Origin: Opisthorchis felineus
Taxonomy: Eukaryota > Platyhelminthes > Trematoda > Opisthorchiida > Opisthorchiidae
Direction of reading: 5' to 3'
NCBI GenBank assembly: GCA_004794785.1
Contig: SJOL01006418.1
Coordinates: 17,705 to 81,704 of the forward strand
Length of the DNA: 64,000 nt
Shown here: positions 12,553 to 22,402 of the stretch, piece after piece
Position numbering within the stretch: position 1 is the first letter of the stretch
Layout: each line of letters starts with the position of its first letter
Position numbers and translations under genes: made by a program
Notes under the pieces: generated by a model
Databases searched by the model: none
Told to the model about the DNA's origin: nothing
What the model saw: only the letters and a program-made list of their open reading frames with translations

Positions 12553-13753
12553 GTATGTTTTTTTCTTGACGGAATACACTACTCGTGGAGTTACTGAAGA
12601 CTCTTTCGCGACCGGTTTTACTCTTGGGGACGACCAGGTAGGCGCGCTCCCCAGGTTTCTGCTGATCTCAGATCCTACTCGAACATCAAATTGTACGCAG
12701 TTGGCGAAATGCATTCATTTGCAAGTTAAGTTGATGTTAACGGACGATTCATCCTAATGTCAGGTGAATCGTTCGCAACTGGATGGTGTCACCAAAGATA
12801 TAAAAGCTGGGTTGATGAAACATACCTGCTCCAAATGTTTTTCGGTGTTTAGGGACGCTGCTTAATGAGTATGAGCTCTGTCGTTCATCTAATGTCTGCC
12901 GTACTGATTGATTGCATACTTAATGCGGTTGATTTCAAACCGCTCTTGATGTGTCCCCGTTATTGGGGGTGTCAGTACACCGTCGTCTGAAGTATATACG
13001 TAATCTTGTTACCTTGTGACCGATACCTGACTGAAACAGGTTTTTTATTATTGTCGACTGTCTTGTCTTGTCAGGGGCGCGGTGTTGCGCCAGTTTTCCT
13101 CAAGACATTTATGGATGCGTTGTTGACCTTGTTGAGTGGTATTTATGCCGTGGTTAGTCACGAAGATCGTGATCGCGGTGATGGAGGCTTCCGTTGTCCA
13201 GTTTATAACCGTGAGTGGAATCTACGAGGTTCAACCTAAACGATTTACCTTGTCGTCATACGTGATGATCCCGTACGCTCGCAGTGCATCTCTGGGCAAA
13301 AGGTGTTTGCAGACTGCGCTTCGTGTAATCCGTCATTCTTTCTCAACTGTTACCTTTGAGCTTATTCTTCCTCCATAATTTCTGCATATTCACGTCTCCA
13401 CCTTGCTTGTAGGCCTAACCCTCCTGCACGGACATTTCACCTTTCCCTGCTTTTTTCTGGTCAGACATGCTATAGGACCATCATACTTACGAGTACTTGG
13501 AGGAAGATGTGGACTAAATGCCATGTTGTTAAATAAAAACATACAGTTCAGTCACAAAATAATCAGAGCAATAGTAATACGTGTGTTTCCCACTTTGTTT
13601 TTTATTGCACTGTTTGATTGTCCATTGTAACCATACCTGCTGTTTCCTGTTCGCACAGAGAAGGTCGACTCAGATAATGATGGACTGTGTATGTTTATGC
13701 TAGCCGTCACTTGGTACATACACTTGACTCTCTGTGTCGCTTTGTCTGATCAG

Positions 13754-13884
13754 GTAACGTTATCCAACAAGGTAGCACAGTGTTGGGTGTTAACAAGGCC
13801 GCTTGGACGTTACATTCCGCCTTGTACGCGTCTCGACCGGATGTCAACTGCATCGTTCACATACACCTGCCCGATGTTATCGCG
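13754..13884 (+). CDS. ADD: Adducin exon C (head domain, HIH motif)
   Basis: This exon encodes residues 85-128. It reads QQGSTVLGVNKAAWTLHSA, then RPDVNCIVHIHLPD. The HIH pair corresponds to the metal-site histidines of true class II aldolases, which adducins often keep although they are not considered enzymes. The acceptor CTGATCAG is followed by GT completing the phase-1 glycine. The donor GCG|GTACGT is phase 0. The substitution LPDVIA, where vertebrate forms have TPAGAA, is a fluke difference next to the HIH pair. Confidence 0.95.
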
Positions 13885-15149
13885 GTACGTACCTGATTCC
13901 CTTCTTCCATATTTCACTCAATCGCTTGATTTAGCCGTTTGGATATATGCGTACTATTGCAACCACCATATAGTGTCCTGCTGTTAAAATCTACCCGGCC
14001 TTACACGGGCTCCGGAATCAACCATTTGCTATCCCATATTGCACCGTAAGTCGGTACGCTGAACGTACCGTGGATTGAGTGTGTCCAAAGTCACAGATGA
14101 TCTATAGTCTATCATTTTCATTCCATTCATGCTGTCCTTCGGATGTTATCTGCCCTAACACAGTCGTGATCCCTACGAGGAGCAATTGTAAAGATCATGG
14201 TCTCTATACCATTTGCACAAACTTTGCTCCGTTTCCGAAGAAACTGACTGTACGCCTTTAAATCAAATTAGATGAGTTTTGTTATTTGTACCAACTAGTC
14301 ACTAGACATTGGCGACTTCCATCAATTTGTCCAGGCACTTTTTATCTGATTGTTGCATCACCACGTAATCCGATTTGTGAATCCCAGACCAAGAACCAAC
14401 ACTATCCATTTGTCGTGCACTTTTGCCGATGCGTCTCGTATTATCAGAACATGTCGAAACGAAGCTAGTAGAATCTTCCACTGCCTAGTGCAGCGCAGAC
14501 CTTTAGGTCGGACCAAAAATATAGGGTATTTGGTTTACTGGAGAGTGTAAAATGTGCAGTGTGACATCAGTGTCAACCCCTTTCTACTCACCAAAAAGGC
14601 CGGAAAAATCAGCACATCTCATGTGCTTTGTTTCTGTTGCGCTGATATCGAGTGAATATCCGCCTGAGTTTCACTTCTAAATTAGCTCGTTTGGTAGGTC
14701 TTAGTGGGAACGATAAAAACTGGTACCTCGCAGCTTTTCTAACAAATCTTTCTGGTTCAGGATGTATGCATTTTGACAACCTGGGTTCACCATGTTACGG
14801 CCTCTCAAGTTCACTCGCAGTTCGTCAATAAGTTGTTTACCTGACTGACCCGGAAATTTTTTTTGCGAGCACATTTCGCGCGTCAGTAGCAAGTAGGCAG
14901 CAGCTGCAAAGTGGGAATCAGGGGGCTATCAATACGTCAAAACGCCGGTCGTATTCGTCATTTTTCGGTCATCATCATCAATCATCATCATCGACAGCAT
15001 GACATCAGTGTTGAACACCGGTGCTTCGCTGCCGTACAGCCATGGTTTATTTGAAAGCCTTATTGTGAAGAAAAGATTAAAGGTGGACGGGGAAGGGAGT
15101 TAGTGGTAGCTTACTACAATCATTCCGAGGTGCCTACACCTCCAGACAC

Positions 15150-15430
15150 TCATTCAGGCAATCTGGATAGAAACTGACAACACGAACGCCATTGACATCG
15201 ATTAGCAGCTTTATCTTGCAGCGTCTCCAACCTGGCGCGGTGAGGATCACGCGATCCCCATCCTGGAAGGCGAATACCACCGACAGCACCAAAATGTTTC
15301 GTAATCTCCTTCATACCCCTCTGCCAGTTCAATGGTTGGCCACCTCTCTGCTTCCGCCATTCTGAATTGGGCACGTAATGCAGCACTCTCTTCGGCAAAC
15401 GATGGTTAGGCGTACGCAACACGTCCCAAC
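15150..15430 (-). pseudogene. Frameshifted C-terminal end of the RTE-like polyprotein
   Basis: This frame continues the polyprotein with LRTPNHRLPKRVLHYV, then RRGMKEI-like and RLPGWGSRDPHRARLETL blocks, ending at a stop at 15150. Related copies in the window join these blocks to the preceding CWLG motif in one frame, so a one-base change near 15415-15425 broke the frame. The break removes about 90 residues after the RT domain and does not touch the endonuclease or RT motifs. Confidence 0.8.
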
Positions 15431-18400
15431 CAACACAACTTCTGTTGCTGGACACATTCCTCAATGGAAATACCCGTTGCACAACCGAAAACTCGCTTTC
15501 TAATTGCCTCGTTACGGATACACCGACACCAACCCACTCGAGTTGTTGTTCTGAGACAACGGTTGTCGAACACCTGAAGACGTCTCAGTTCCGTTGCTCG
15601 AACAGGCCAAGTCTCACAGCCATACGGCAAAATAGCCCGCACTGTAGCTTGATACATACGTCCCTTGAGATTCAGGGATACACTACTTTGACGCCATATT
15701 TGTCTCAAATTACCAAACTTGACGCGACCCTTGCGGACTCGTGCATTGGCCTCATCTGTCACACTACAATCACAACTAATACAACTTCCAAGGTATGTAA
15801 AACGCTCCACAACTTCCAGTACCTCTCCCTGGATGGTAAGTGGCGTGTTCAGTGACTGCACGTCCACGAGCATGACCTTACACTTTGTGGGTGCAAAGTG
15901 CATACCAAAGGACGGGATGACTTTGGTCAGTTCATCCAAAAACACCTGCGCCCTCTCCTCCTCTTCGAAGATGAGAACGATGTCGTCTGCATATTCCAGA
16001 TCGACAAGGTTTTCGTCACAGGCTATCTGAACACCGGGGTTTTGGAGACCTTCCAGCGTTCGTCTCATTATCTCATCGATCACGAAATTAAATAGGAAAG
16101 GAGAGAGTGGGCATCCCTGACGGACACCGCTTTGTGTACGGAAGCTTTTGGAGAGCTCGCCGTATACTCTCACACGTCCGGAAGTCCGAGAATACAAAGA
16201 GCTTATTATGTTCACAAACTTCCGGGGCATTCCTTGGTGGGCAAGCGTGTCAAGAAGAACAGACCGGTCAACCGAGTCGAATGCGCCTTGGAAATCCAGG
16301 AATACTAGAATCGTGGGTCGCTTATACGTATGGCGTTGTTCTAGCACCTGACGAAGTGTGAAGATTTGGTCAACGCAACCCCTACCAGGCCGGAATCCCG
16401 CTTGCTGCTCTCGAGTCAGTGTTTCACGAGCCACCGTAAGGCGACGAAGCACGAGTGACGCCAACAGTCTCGTTACGACCGGGGTCAAGCTGATCCCCCT
16501 GTGGTTGCCACACTCACTACGAGGCCCTTTTTTGAAAATGGGCACTATCACCGACTCTCCCCAGTTGTCTGGGACAGACTCCTTTTCCCAAATGCAAGCG
16601 AACAGATCAGACAAGCGCTGACTGAGGACTTCACCCCCATCTTTGAACAATGCGGGTGGGAGGTCATCCGGACCAGAGGCTCGGTGGCGCTTGAGAGAAC
16701 ATATGCAGTCATAAATCTCCGATGCCGTAGGCGGTTCCACGTTCACCGTCCAAGGTTCTACGTCACCTGTGGGATCCAGATGAGTGCCAGCTGGTGGCCA
16801 TGACAATTGTTGTTCGAAGTATTCGGCCCACCGATTGAGGCGTTCTTCTTTATTCGATATGGTCACTCCATTCCGATCCTTGATGGTTTCGCTCACAGGT
16901 GGTTTCCGGGGACCGGTCGCACGGATCAACTGAAATAATCTTCGGGCATTACCGGCTTTCTGAGCCTCTTCCATTTCCTTGGCTTTCTGTGTCCACCACA
17001 CTTCACGGTTGGCTTGCACGCTCGCCTTCACTTGACGTCTGATACTTCGTCGTGTCAAGTTATGTTCGGGGCCGGCTGGGATATTTCTCCGAGATTTAAG
17101 GAGTGCCACCGTTCGGTCGGATATCCAGTGCTTGAGTGAGCCTCGTGGTGCCGTACCACAGGCAGAATTCCCAGCACTATGCAAAGAAGTGGCAATCTCG
17201 TCCCAGTATGAGTTCGCATCTGATGGTGGAGCATTTGGAAGAGATTCTAGGAGACGATTCTGGTAAGTTCGTCTAACATCCGGGTCTGCCAGTCTTTCAG
17301 TTGCCAAGCGATTTGTCCGCACCTTACGCGGCCCTGGAAAACGTAGGGAGAAGCGACTCCGGACGAGTGCGTGGTCAGAATCCACAAATGTGTTCCAAAA
17401 CGACCGACAGTCAGTTATTGATCCACGCCATCGGTAACTGATGGCAATGTGATCGATTTGAGTTTGTGGCCGGCATGCCGTTGGAGGACACCATGTGGCC
17501 AGACGACTTCGGCTATTTCGGAAGTTGGTACTGCATAAAAACAGCCTGCGATCAGCACACAGCTGGAGCAGTCGTTCACCATTGTCCGTACGTACCGAGT
17601 CCAATCCATGTCGACCTCCTAATTGAGTCTCAGACACGCTAAGCCTGCCCACTTGTGCATTCAGATCTCCGGCAACCACCACGATATCTGAGCTTTTAGC
17701 TCGCCGCAGCAGGACATTCAGGGCGTCGTAAAACCTGTCTTTGACGGCGTCGGAGCTACAGTCAGTTGGGGCATAAGCAGACACGATAAACAGACATCTC
17801 TCAACTTCCCGCTTGTGAGACTCCTTCACAGACGTTGCCAGACGAACCGCACAGAGGCGACTATCAACAGGTATCCAGTCAAGCAAGGATGCTTCCGCCC
17901 GCTGACTCAGAACGATACCAACCCCTGCACATCCCGCCGCAGCAGCCTCTGGATCACCAGAGGTGCGTAGCCGGAAGCGAGTGGAGAGTGATGGGGCGGT
18001 TAGCTCAATCACTGTGCTTGCATCTTGAATTCTTGTTTCTGAGACACAGCACACATCAATGCCAAGCGAGTCCAGTGTGAGAGCAAGAGCAGCTTGTTGT
18101 CCTGCTTGCTTCAGAGTGCGGACATTGAAGGCGGCCAGATAGACTGGGTGTCGAGGCTTGAAGATTGTTTTGGAGATACCTGAGGATGTCGGCGCCATGT
18201 GACGAGCAGATGCTGCACGCAAAACCGATGCAAGACGAACGGAGTCATCAGTCCTAAGTGCTGGGCCTACAAGAGTAGAGTTATTAATGGGGTAGGGAGA
18301 GGGGGAAGAAAAAGTATGTGAAATAGAAAGAAGGGAGGCGTCAGCAGTAGCCTGTTTTCGCTTACCCGCCCTGCTGTATGCAGCAAGTAAGGCGACCCGG

Positions 18401-18432
18401 CTGATGGCACCACGCGACGGCCGATGTGGCAT
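15406..18432 (-). CDS. RTE-like endonuclease/reverse transcriptase polyprotein
   Basis: I chose the ATG at 18432, with the protein starting MPHRPSRG. The frame is open 9 codons further, to 18459, but that crosses into the flanking SINE duplication. Positions below count from 18459. The endonuclease has FNVRTL (111), SETRIQ with the catalytic Glu (140), GDLNAQVG (264) and SDHALV (361). The linker is 380-590. The RT contains FLDFQGAFDSVDR (720), SGVRQGCPLSPFLFN (777) and the active site YADD (823). The C-terminal extension follows at about 890-1015. All catalytic residues I can place are present. The frame stops early, at 15406, because of a shift just before it; the rest of the C-terminus continues in another frame (15150-15430). 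The enzyme would nick DNA and copy its own RNA at the nick. Confidence 0.9.
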   Translation of the reverse strand: MPHRPSRGAISRVALLAAYSRAGKRKQATADASLLSISHTFSSPSPYPINNSTLVGPALRTDDSVRLASVLRAASARHMAPTSSGISKTIFKPRHPVYLAAFNVRTLKQAGQQAALALTLDSLGIDVCCVSETRIQDASTVIELTAPSLSTRFRLRTSGDPEAAAAGCAGVGIVLSQRAEASLLDWIPVDSRLCAVRLATSVKESHKREVERCLFIVSAYAPTDCSSDAVKDRFYDALNVLLRRAKSSDIVVVAGDLNAQVGRLSVSETQLGGRHGLDSVRTDNGERLLQLCADRRLFLCSTNFRNSRSRLATWCPPTACRPQTQIDHIAISYRWRGSITDCRSFWNTFVDSDHALVRSRFSLRFPGPRKVRTNRLATERLADPDVRRTYQNRLLESLPNAPPSDANSYWDEIATSLHSAGNSACGTAPRGSLKHWISDRTVALLKSRRNIPAGPEHNLTRRSIRRQVKASVQANREVWWTQKAKEMEEAQKAGNARRLFQLIRATGPRKPPVSETIKDRNGVTISNKEERLNRWAEYFEQQLSWPPAGTHLDPTGDVEPWTVNVEPPTASEIYDCICSLKRHRASGPDDLPPALFKDGGEVLSQRLSDLFACIWEKESVPDNWGESVIVPIFKKGPRSECGNHRGISLTPVVTRLLASLVLRRLTVARETLTREQQAGFRPGRGCVDQIFTLRQVLEQRHTYKRPTILVFLDFQGAFDSVDRSVLLDTLAHQGMPRKFVNIISSLYSRTSGRVRVYGELSKSFRTQSGVRQGCPLSPFLFNFVIDEIMRRTLEGLQNPGVQIACDENLVDLEYADDIVLIFEEEERAQVFLDELTKVIPSFGMHFAPTKCKVMLVDVQSLNTPLTIQGEVLEVVERFTYLGSCISCDCSVTDEANARVRKGRVKFGNLRQIWRQSSVSLNLKGRMYQATVRAILPYGCETWPVRATELRRLQVFDNRCLRTTTRVGWCRCIRNEAIRKRVFGCATGISIEECVQQQKLCWLGRVAYA

Positions 18433-18457
18433 GAGTTTATTGTTAGACGTAGGTATC

Positions 18458-18690
18458 ATGGTTGTACGTGGGCTGGAATGCTACCAGGGCGCCCACACCT
18501 AGACAGGAGGACGATTAGGGTCCTCAACCAAAGCCTTTGGCTCAAAAGCCTAACCGCAAGGCAGCGGTGTTTGGCGGGAAATGTAAATGCATTACCATTT
18601 CTACGGAACAAGTCGCCACATGTTCCAATCCAACCTGGAGGACCAAGAGATTGTGTTCGTCAGACCTCTAATCACTGACTAACCTGGTAG
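18458..18690 (-). mobile_element. tRNA-related SINE, family 2, with target-site duplication
   Basis: It aligns with 22226-22402 (shared GGTTGTACGTGGGCTGG, then CCGCAAGGCAGCG, then CAGACCTCTAA). On the - strand it opens with GTTAGTCAGTGATTAGAGG, an A-box-like tRNA start. It is flanked by the perfect 9-bp direct repeat GTAGGTATC (18449-18457 and 18691-18699), a convincing target-site duplication. The insertion sits at or next to the 5' end of the RTE-like element. Unlike the other copy it has no A/T-rich tail. Confidence 0.8.
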
Positions 18691-18699
18691 GTAGGTATC

Positions 18700-19254
18700 C
18701 CAGTTCTCGTATCTCGCTATAATCCCTTCTATTCACACGGCCTTTACTGGTGCCCATACGTGGGTCGCTTTGTGTTTGTGCCCATGATCATCATCATAAA
18801 CCACTTACAAGTCATTTAGTGAGGTCAGCCGTTCCGATTTTGTTCACTATTGAACAGTGGAATGACGCTGGAGGAGAACTGTACATTGGAGAGGGTCACT
18901 CAAAACACCGAAGTGACCACCGGGGTAAATGTCAGTATTAAGTACGTTCTGCAGTCTGCTTCTGAAATCCGCTATGATCAATTAGATGGGCTTGTTCAGG
19001 TTGTATAGGTGAGAATTTCTTCTCGCGTTATGTTTAGTGGTCTGGTGTAGGCCTACTGGCCACTTGGTGCCGTACGGTTGATCACTAATGTGTAGGCCAT
19101 CCTTGAGTAATTTGTAACTTTTTGTCGTGTTCACTGACAGCTTCACCGAAAGTCGAATCTGCTTTGTCCTTTTCTCTGCGGTTCCTATAGTACTGAGAAG
19201 TTTCTCGTGTGTAACGAATTCGTCTTGTTTTTGCTTGACACTTTTTCCTATTAG
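18700..19254 (+). other. End of intron C-D
   Basis: No gene or clear repeat is visible. It ends in the strong pyrimidine tract and acceptor CTTTTTCCTATTAG of exon D. Confidence 0.6.
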
Positions 19255-19506
19255 GTCTCTTGTATCCGGGCTGGTCTGCTGCCCGTTAGTCCTGAGGCCA
19301 ATGAACTTCTCAGTTCCACTGGTGTGCAATATCACGACTACCACGGAATCCTGGTCGACGATGCAGAAAAGAATAGCATACAGAAGGACCTTGGACCCAA
19401 AGCCAAAGTCCTGTTTCTACGAAACCATGGTGTTGCAGTCGCAGCCTCAAGTGTTGCCGAAGCTTGGTACCTACTCAAGCGCGTTGTTGCCGCCTGTCAA
19501 ACTCAG
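19255..19506 (+). CDS. ADD: Adducin exon D (head domain, most conserved part)
   Basis: This exon encodes residues 129-212. It reads AGLLPVSPEANELL, then QYHDYHGILVDDAEK, then DLGPKAKVLFLRNHG and AWYLLKRVVAACQTQ. This is the most diagnostic adducin sequence in the window, nearly colinear with vertebrate CGLLPISPEA, YHDYHGILVD and LGPKSKVLILRNHG. The exon is 252 bp, phase 0 at both ends, with acceptor TTCCTATTAG and donor CAG|GTGAGC. Confidence 0.97.
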
Positions 19507-19830
19507 GTGAGCTTGCTTCGTATCCTTCATTCACTTGGCAGACTGAGTTTAGTCTGGTTCACTCTTGCGATTGGTCAGCTCTTCAGGTGCCTTGTTTCTT
19601 TTCATTCACACATTCACCAGTACCCCCCATGCATGCTATCACGTCATCTGGGAGCCCCCTCACTTAGCATTACGTCTCACGTTATTCTTAACTATGATCA
19701 ATGCATTTATTGATTTCCTTGCATGTACGATGTGCGTTAGTAAAGCCTTATGGTATCCGAGTCGATTTATCTCACACACTGTGACTTCATGATTACACTG
19801 ACTCTTGAGTTCAAAACTACCTAGTGGTGT

Positions 19831-20022
19831 TGGAAAATAATGGTTCAGCTGTAGCACCCTTTCGGTGCCTAACTGCCATGCAACCAGAAGGAAGCACGAG
19901 GGCTGGTATACTGCCAGGTTGCCCGAGCCTAGACAGGGGAAGTCGAGAGACAGAGGTCGGGTTCGAACCACGGACCTTCCGGTCAGTAAATTCGCGCTCT
20001 AACCACTGAGCCATCTCGCCCC
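19831..20022 (-). mobile_element. tRNA-derived SINE, family 1, best-preserved copy
   Basis: On the - strand it begins GGGGCGAGATGGCTCAGTGG; the A box is at 19994-20013. The B box GGTTCGAACCC is at about 19959-19970. A tRNA-unrelated body and an A/T-rich end (ATTATTTTCC) follow. Spacing of the boxes is as in a tRNA, so an RNA polymerase III promoter may be intact. Near-direct repeats CTAGTGGTG (19821) and CTAGTGTG (20023) look like a target-site duplication. Confidence 0.88.
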
Positions 20023-20857
20023 CTAGTGTGCAGTAGAATCGGTAGTAGTTTTTCTCATAGTTTAAGTGTAGGTATAATAGGCATAGTAATGTCGATACCG
20101 GCCTTTGGTGGTTGTGGTAGAATATATCGAATGAGTTCGAGGTTCTGCTTGTGAATTGCTAGTATTTCCAAACTAGCCCACAGAACCCCCCAACTACTTC
20201 TGTGCTCGTGGCTTTTTTTTGCTAACACCATACACGAAATGATTTCCAGGTACACTTGATTTGATTCCCATGTGACGTGGGCACACAATGTCGCGTTTCT
20301 AGGGCATAAATTAACAACGGACTTCAGCACTTTCCTCTTACTTATTTCGGTTATTCATAACTTGTACGTAGGAAGTAAGGTGATCCGGCTAATGACACCA
20401 CGCGACGGCCGATGTGGCGTGGCATTTTTCAAAAAGGGGCCCGTAGTGAGTGCGGCAATCACAGGGGGATCACCTTGACTGCAGTTGTAACCAGACTCTT
20501 GACGTTACTTGTCCTTCGTAGCCTTATGGTTGCCCGTGAAGGATTGGCTCGAAAGCAGCAAATGGGATTCCGGCCTTGTAGCGGTTGCGTAGGGCATACA
20601 TATAAACGGCCCACAACTTTAGTATTAGCGGATTTCTAAGGCTCATTCGACTCAGTTGGTCGGTCTGTCTTTTTTAATACACTTGCTCGGCAAGGAATAC
20701 CCCGGTACTTTGTGAACGTAATCAGTTCTTTGTATTCTCAAACTTCCGGGCGTGTGAGAGTGCACAGAGTAGTGTCCAACAAGGATGTCCATTCTGTTCA
20801 TTCTGTTCATTCTTTTTCAATTTTCTGATTGATGAGATGACAAGAACAGTAGGAGGT

Positions 20858-20965
20858 TTTCATGAAGGAAACTACTCACAAGGTTGTTGAAAACTCCTCG
20901 ATAGCCCACAACCGGTTTCGCCCTTGTGATAGGCGCAGTCCCCGAGTTTCCGTCAACCCTGAAGA
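20858..20965. repeat. Short insert with ACCGGTTTCGCCCTTGTG motif
   Basis: About 108 bp break the RTE-like frame between MTRTVGG and the block that continues GVQIAADKTL. The insert has a small inverted repeat (CACAAGG at 20877 and CCCTTGTG at 20935). It shares ACCGGTTTCGC with the hammerhead-like repeat at 30492. It is probably a fragment of the same repeat family. Confidence 0.5.
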
Positions 20966-21491
20966 GGTCTTAACAACCATGGTGTTCAAATAGCTGCTGA
21001 CAAAACTTTGTCGGTCTGGAATATGCAGACGACATCTCGTGTTCGAAGAGGATGGATGAACTGATCAAAGTCATTCAGTCATTATCCATGCGCTTTGCAC
21101 CAACAAAGTGTGAGGCCATGCTTATGGACATGCAGTCACTGAACACGCCATTTACATTCCATGGAAAGACACTCGAAGTTGTGGGGCGTTTTACCTAACT
21201 TGGAAGTTGTATCAATTCCGAGTGTAGTGTGACGGTTGAGGTCAATGTACAAATCTATAAGACTTGCATCGAGTTTGCTAATTTGAGCTCCCTATGGTGT
21301 CAAAGCGGTATATCCCTGGATCTCAAGGGATGTGTGTATCAGGCTACAGTACGGGCTGTTTTGTTGTACGGCTGGGTAACGTGGTCTGTCCGAGCAGCAG
21401 AACTGAGACGTCTTCAGGTCTTCGACAACCGTCGTTTCAGAACCATGGCTCGTGTAGCCTGGTGCCGGCGAATCAGCAACGAGACAGTTGG

Positions 21492-21667
21492 GAAAAATCA
21501 TTCAGCTGTAACACCCCTCTCAGTGCATTGCCTTCATGCCACCGGGAGCACGAGGTCGGAGATACTGCCAGGTTGCCGAACCTAGACAACAGTCGAGATG
21601 CAGAGGTTGGGTTCGATCTACGGATCTTTCGGTCAGTAAGTTGGCACCCTAACCACTAAGCTATAAG
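21492..21667 (-). mobile_element. tRNA-derived SINE, family 1, nested in a LINE copy
   Basis: The full length from CATTCAGCTGTAACACCC to CTAACCACTAAGC matches the copy at 19831. The B-box region reads GGTTCGATCTACGG on the + strand. It splits the RTE-like copy between its C-terminal blocks, so it arrived later than that LINE. Confidence 0.85.
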
Positions 21668-22045
21668 TTTTCGGCTATGCAACGGGGAGTTCAATCGGAG
21701 AATGTGTACAGCGCCAAAAGCTGCGGTGGTTAAGCCATACACTGCGCATGCCGAACCATCATTTCCGTGTCCAATTCAGAGTGGCATAAGTGGAGGAGTG
21801 GTCAACGTTTGACCCTGCAGAGGGAAATGAAATCGATCACGAAAAGTCTGGGTGCTGTCGCTGTGACTCGTCTTGCAGGATGGGGTCAATCTGAGGGAAT
21901 GTTTAGAGGTGTAGACCCTTCGGAATGATTTTGTTGGGTTAGAACTAAGTCCGTTCTCCATCAAATTTTATTCTTCCCTTCACAATAGGGCTTTCAAACA
22001 AATTACAGGTGTACAGCAGAGGAGCATTGACACAGCTTATCAACA

Positions 22046-22126
22046 CCAGGTTACGATTCATCACCACCATCAACATCGACAGCATAACATTAGTGTTCAA
22101 TACTAATGTCGTAGCATGAGATTATT
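22046..22126 (-). mobile_element. Inverted LINE 3' tail remnant
   Basis: CATCACCACCATCAACATCGACAGC followed by ATTAGTGTTCAATACTAATG mirrors the 3' end of the RTE-like element at 14980-15025. Only the last ~80 bp remain. It lies tail to tail with the preceding + strand copy. Confidence 0.65.
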
Positions 22127-22402
22127 TGTAAGTTATTATTATTATTACTTATTTAGATTATTTGTACTCAGATTTTTTTTATTTAGATTTGTATTTTTGT
22201 ATTTGTATTTAGATTATTTGTAAGTTCATGGTTGTACGTGGGCTGGGATACTGCCCGGGCGATTAGGGTCGACCAAAGCCTGACCGCAAGGCAGCGATTT
22301 TTGGCAGGTGCATCATCACTTTCATAGAAGAATTCGCCACACATGTTTCAACCCTTGAACTAGAAAGTCAGGAGACTGTTGGTCAGACCTCTAACCATTG
22401 AC
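22127..22402 (-). mobile_element. tRNA-related SINE, family 2, with ATTT-rich tail
   Basis: The body at 22226-22402 matches 18458-18690 with a small deletion. The adjoining 22127-22225 is low-complexity ATT/ATTT/AGATTATTTG sequence at the element's 3' side on the - strand, so I read it as an expanded tail. Confidence 0.75.

Larger units (their letters stand above)
14969..18440 (-). mobile_element. Nearly full-length RTE-like non-LTR retrotransposon
   Basis: It has a single long reading frame with an N-terminal AP-type endonuclease and a reverse transcriptase. A 3' UTR of about 180 bp holds an AATAAA signal (reverse complement at about 15044) and a 3' end made of GATGATGATG-type short repeats (14969-15000). 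One ORF, a short 3' UTR and a microsatellite tail are typical of the RTE clade, of which SR2 of schistosomes is a member. The clade assignment is by organisation and motifs, not phylogeny. It lies antisense to adducin. It is far better preserved than any other copy here, so it is probably the youngest. The 5' limit is uncertain because a SINE sits beside it. Confidence 0.88.
13885..19254 (+). other. Adducin intron C-D (5.4 kb) hosting a full RTE-like LINE
   Basis: This is the largest adducin intron. About 3.5 kb of it is the antisense RTE-like element (14969-18440) plus a SINE (18458-18690). The intron would be about 1.6 kb without them. Confidence 0.85.
20367..22045 (+). mobile_element. RTE-like LINE copy with inverted 5' segment
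   Basis: The body runs from IFKKGPVVSAAIT (20427) through LVLRSLMVAREGL, GFRPCSGCVG, FLIDEMTRTVGG and LKGCVYQATVRAVLLYGW to the 3' UTR, ending near 22045. The first ~50 bp (20367-20416) match the other strand of the element's extreme 5' end (18386-18432), so they are inverted relative to the body, and about 1.8 kb in between is missing. It has stops and shifts and is dead. It is interrupted by a short insert at about 20858-20965 and by a SINE at 21492-21667. Confidence 0.85.

Noticed and set aside
19994..20013. A-box/B-box pair that could be a tRNA gene
   Set aside because: The same sequence recurs with a long non-tRNA body in five places and lacks a proper acceptor stem, so it is a SINE head.
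19817..20014. Open frame starting [14 protein letters not shown]
   Set aside because: It is a translation of the tRNA-derived SINE, including its A and B boxes, not a protein gene.
22127..22225. ATT/ATTT-rich stretch as an independent microsatellite
   Set aside because: It adjoins the 3' side of the family 2 SINE and is better read as its tail.
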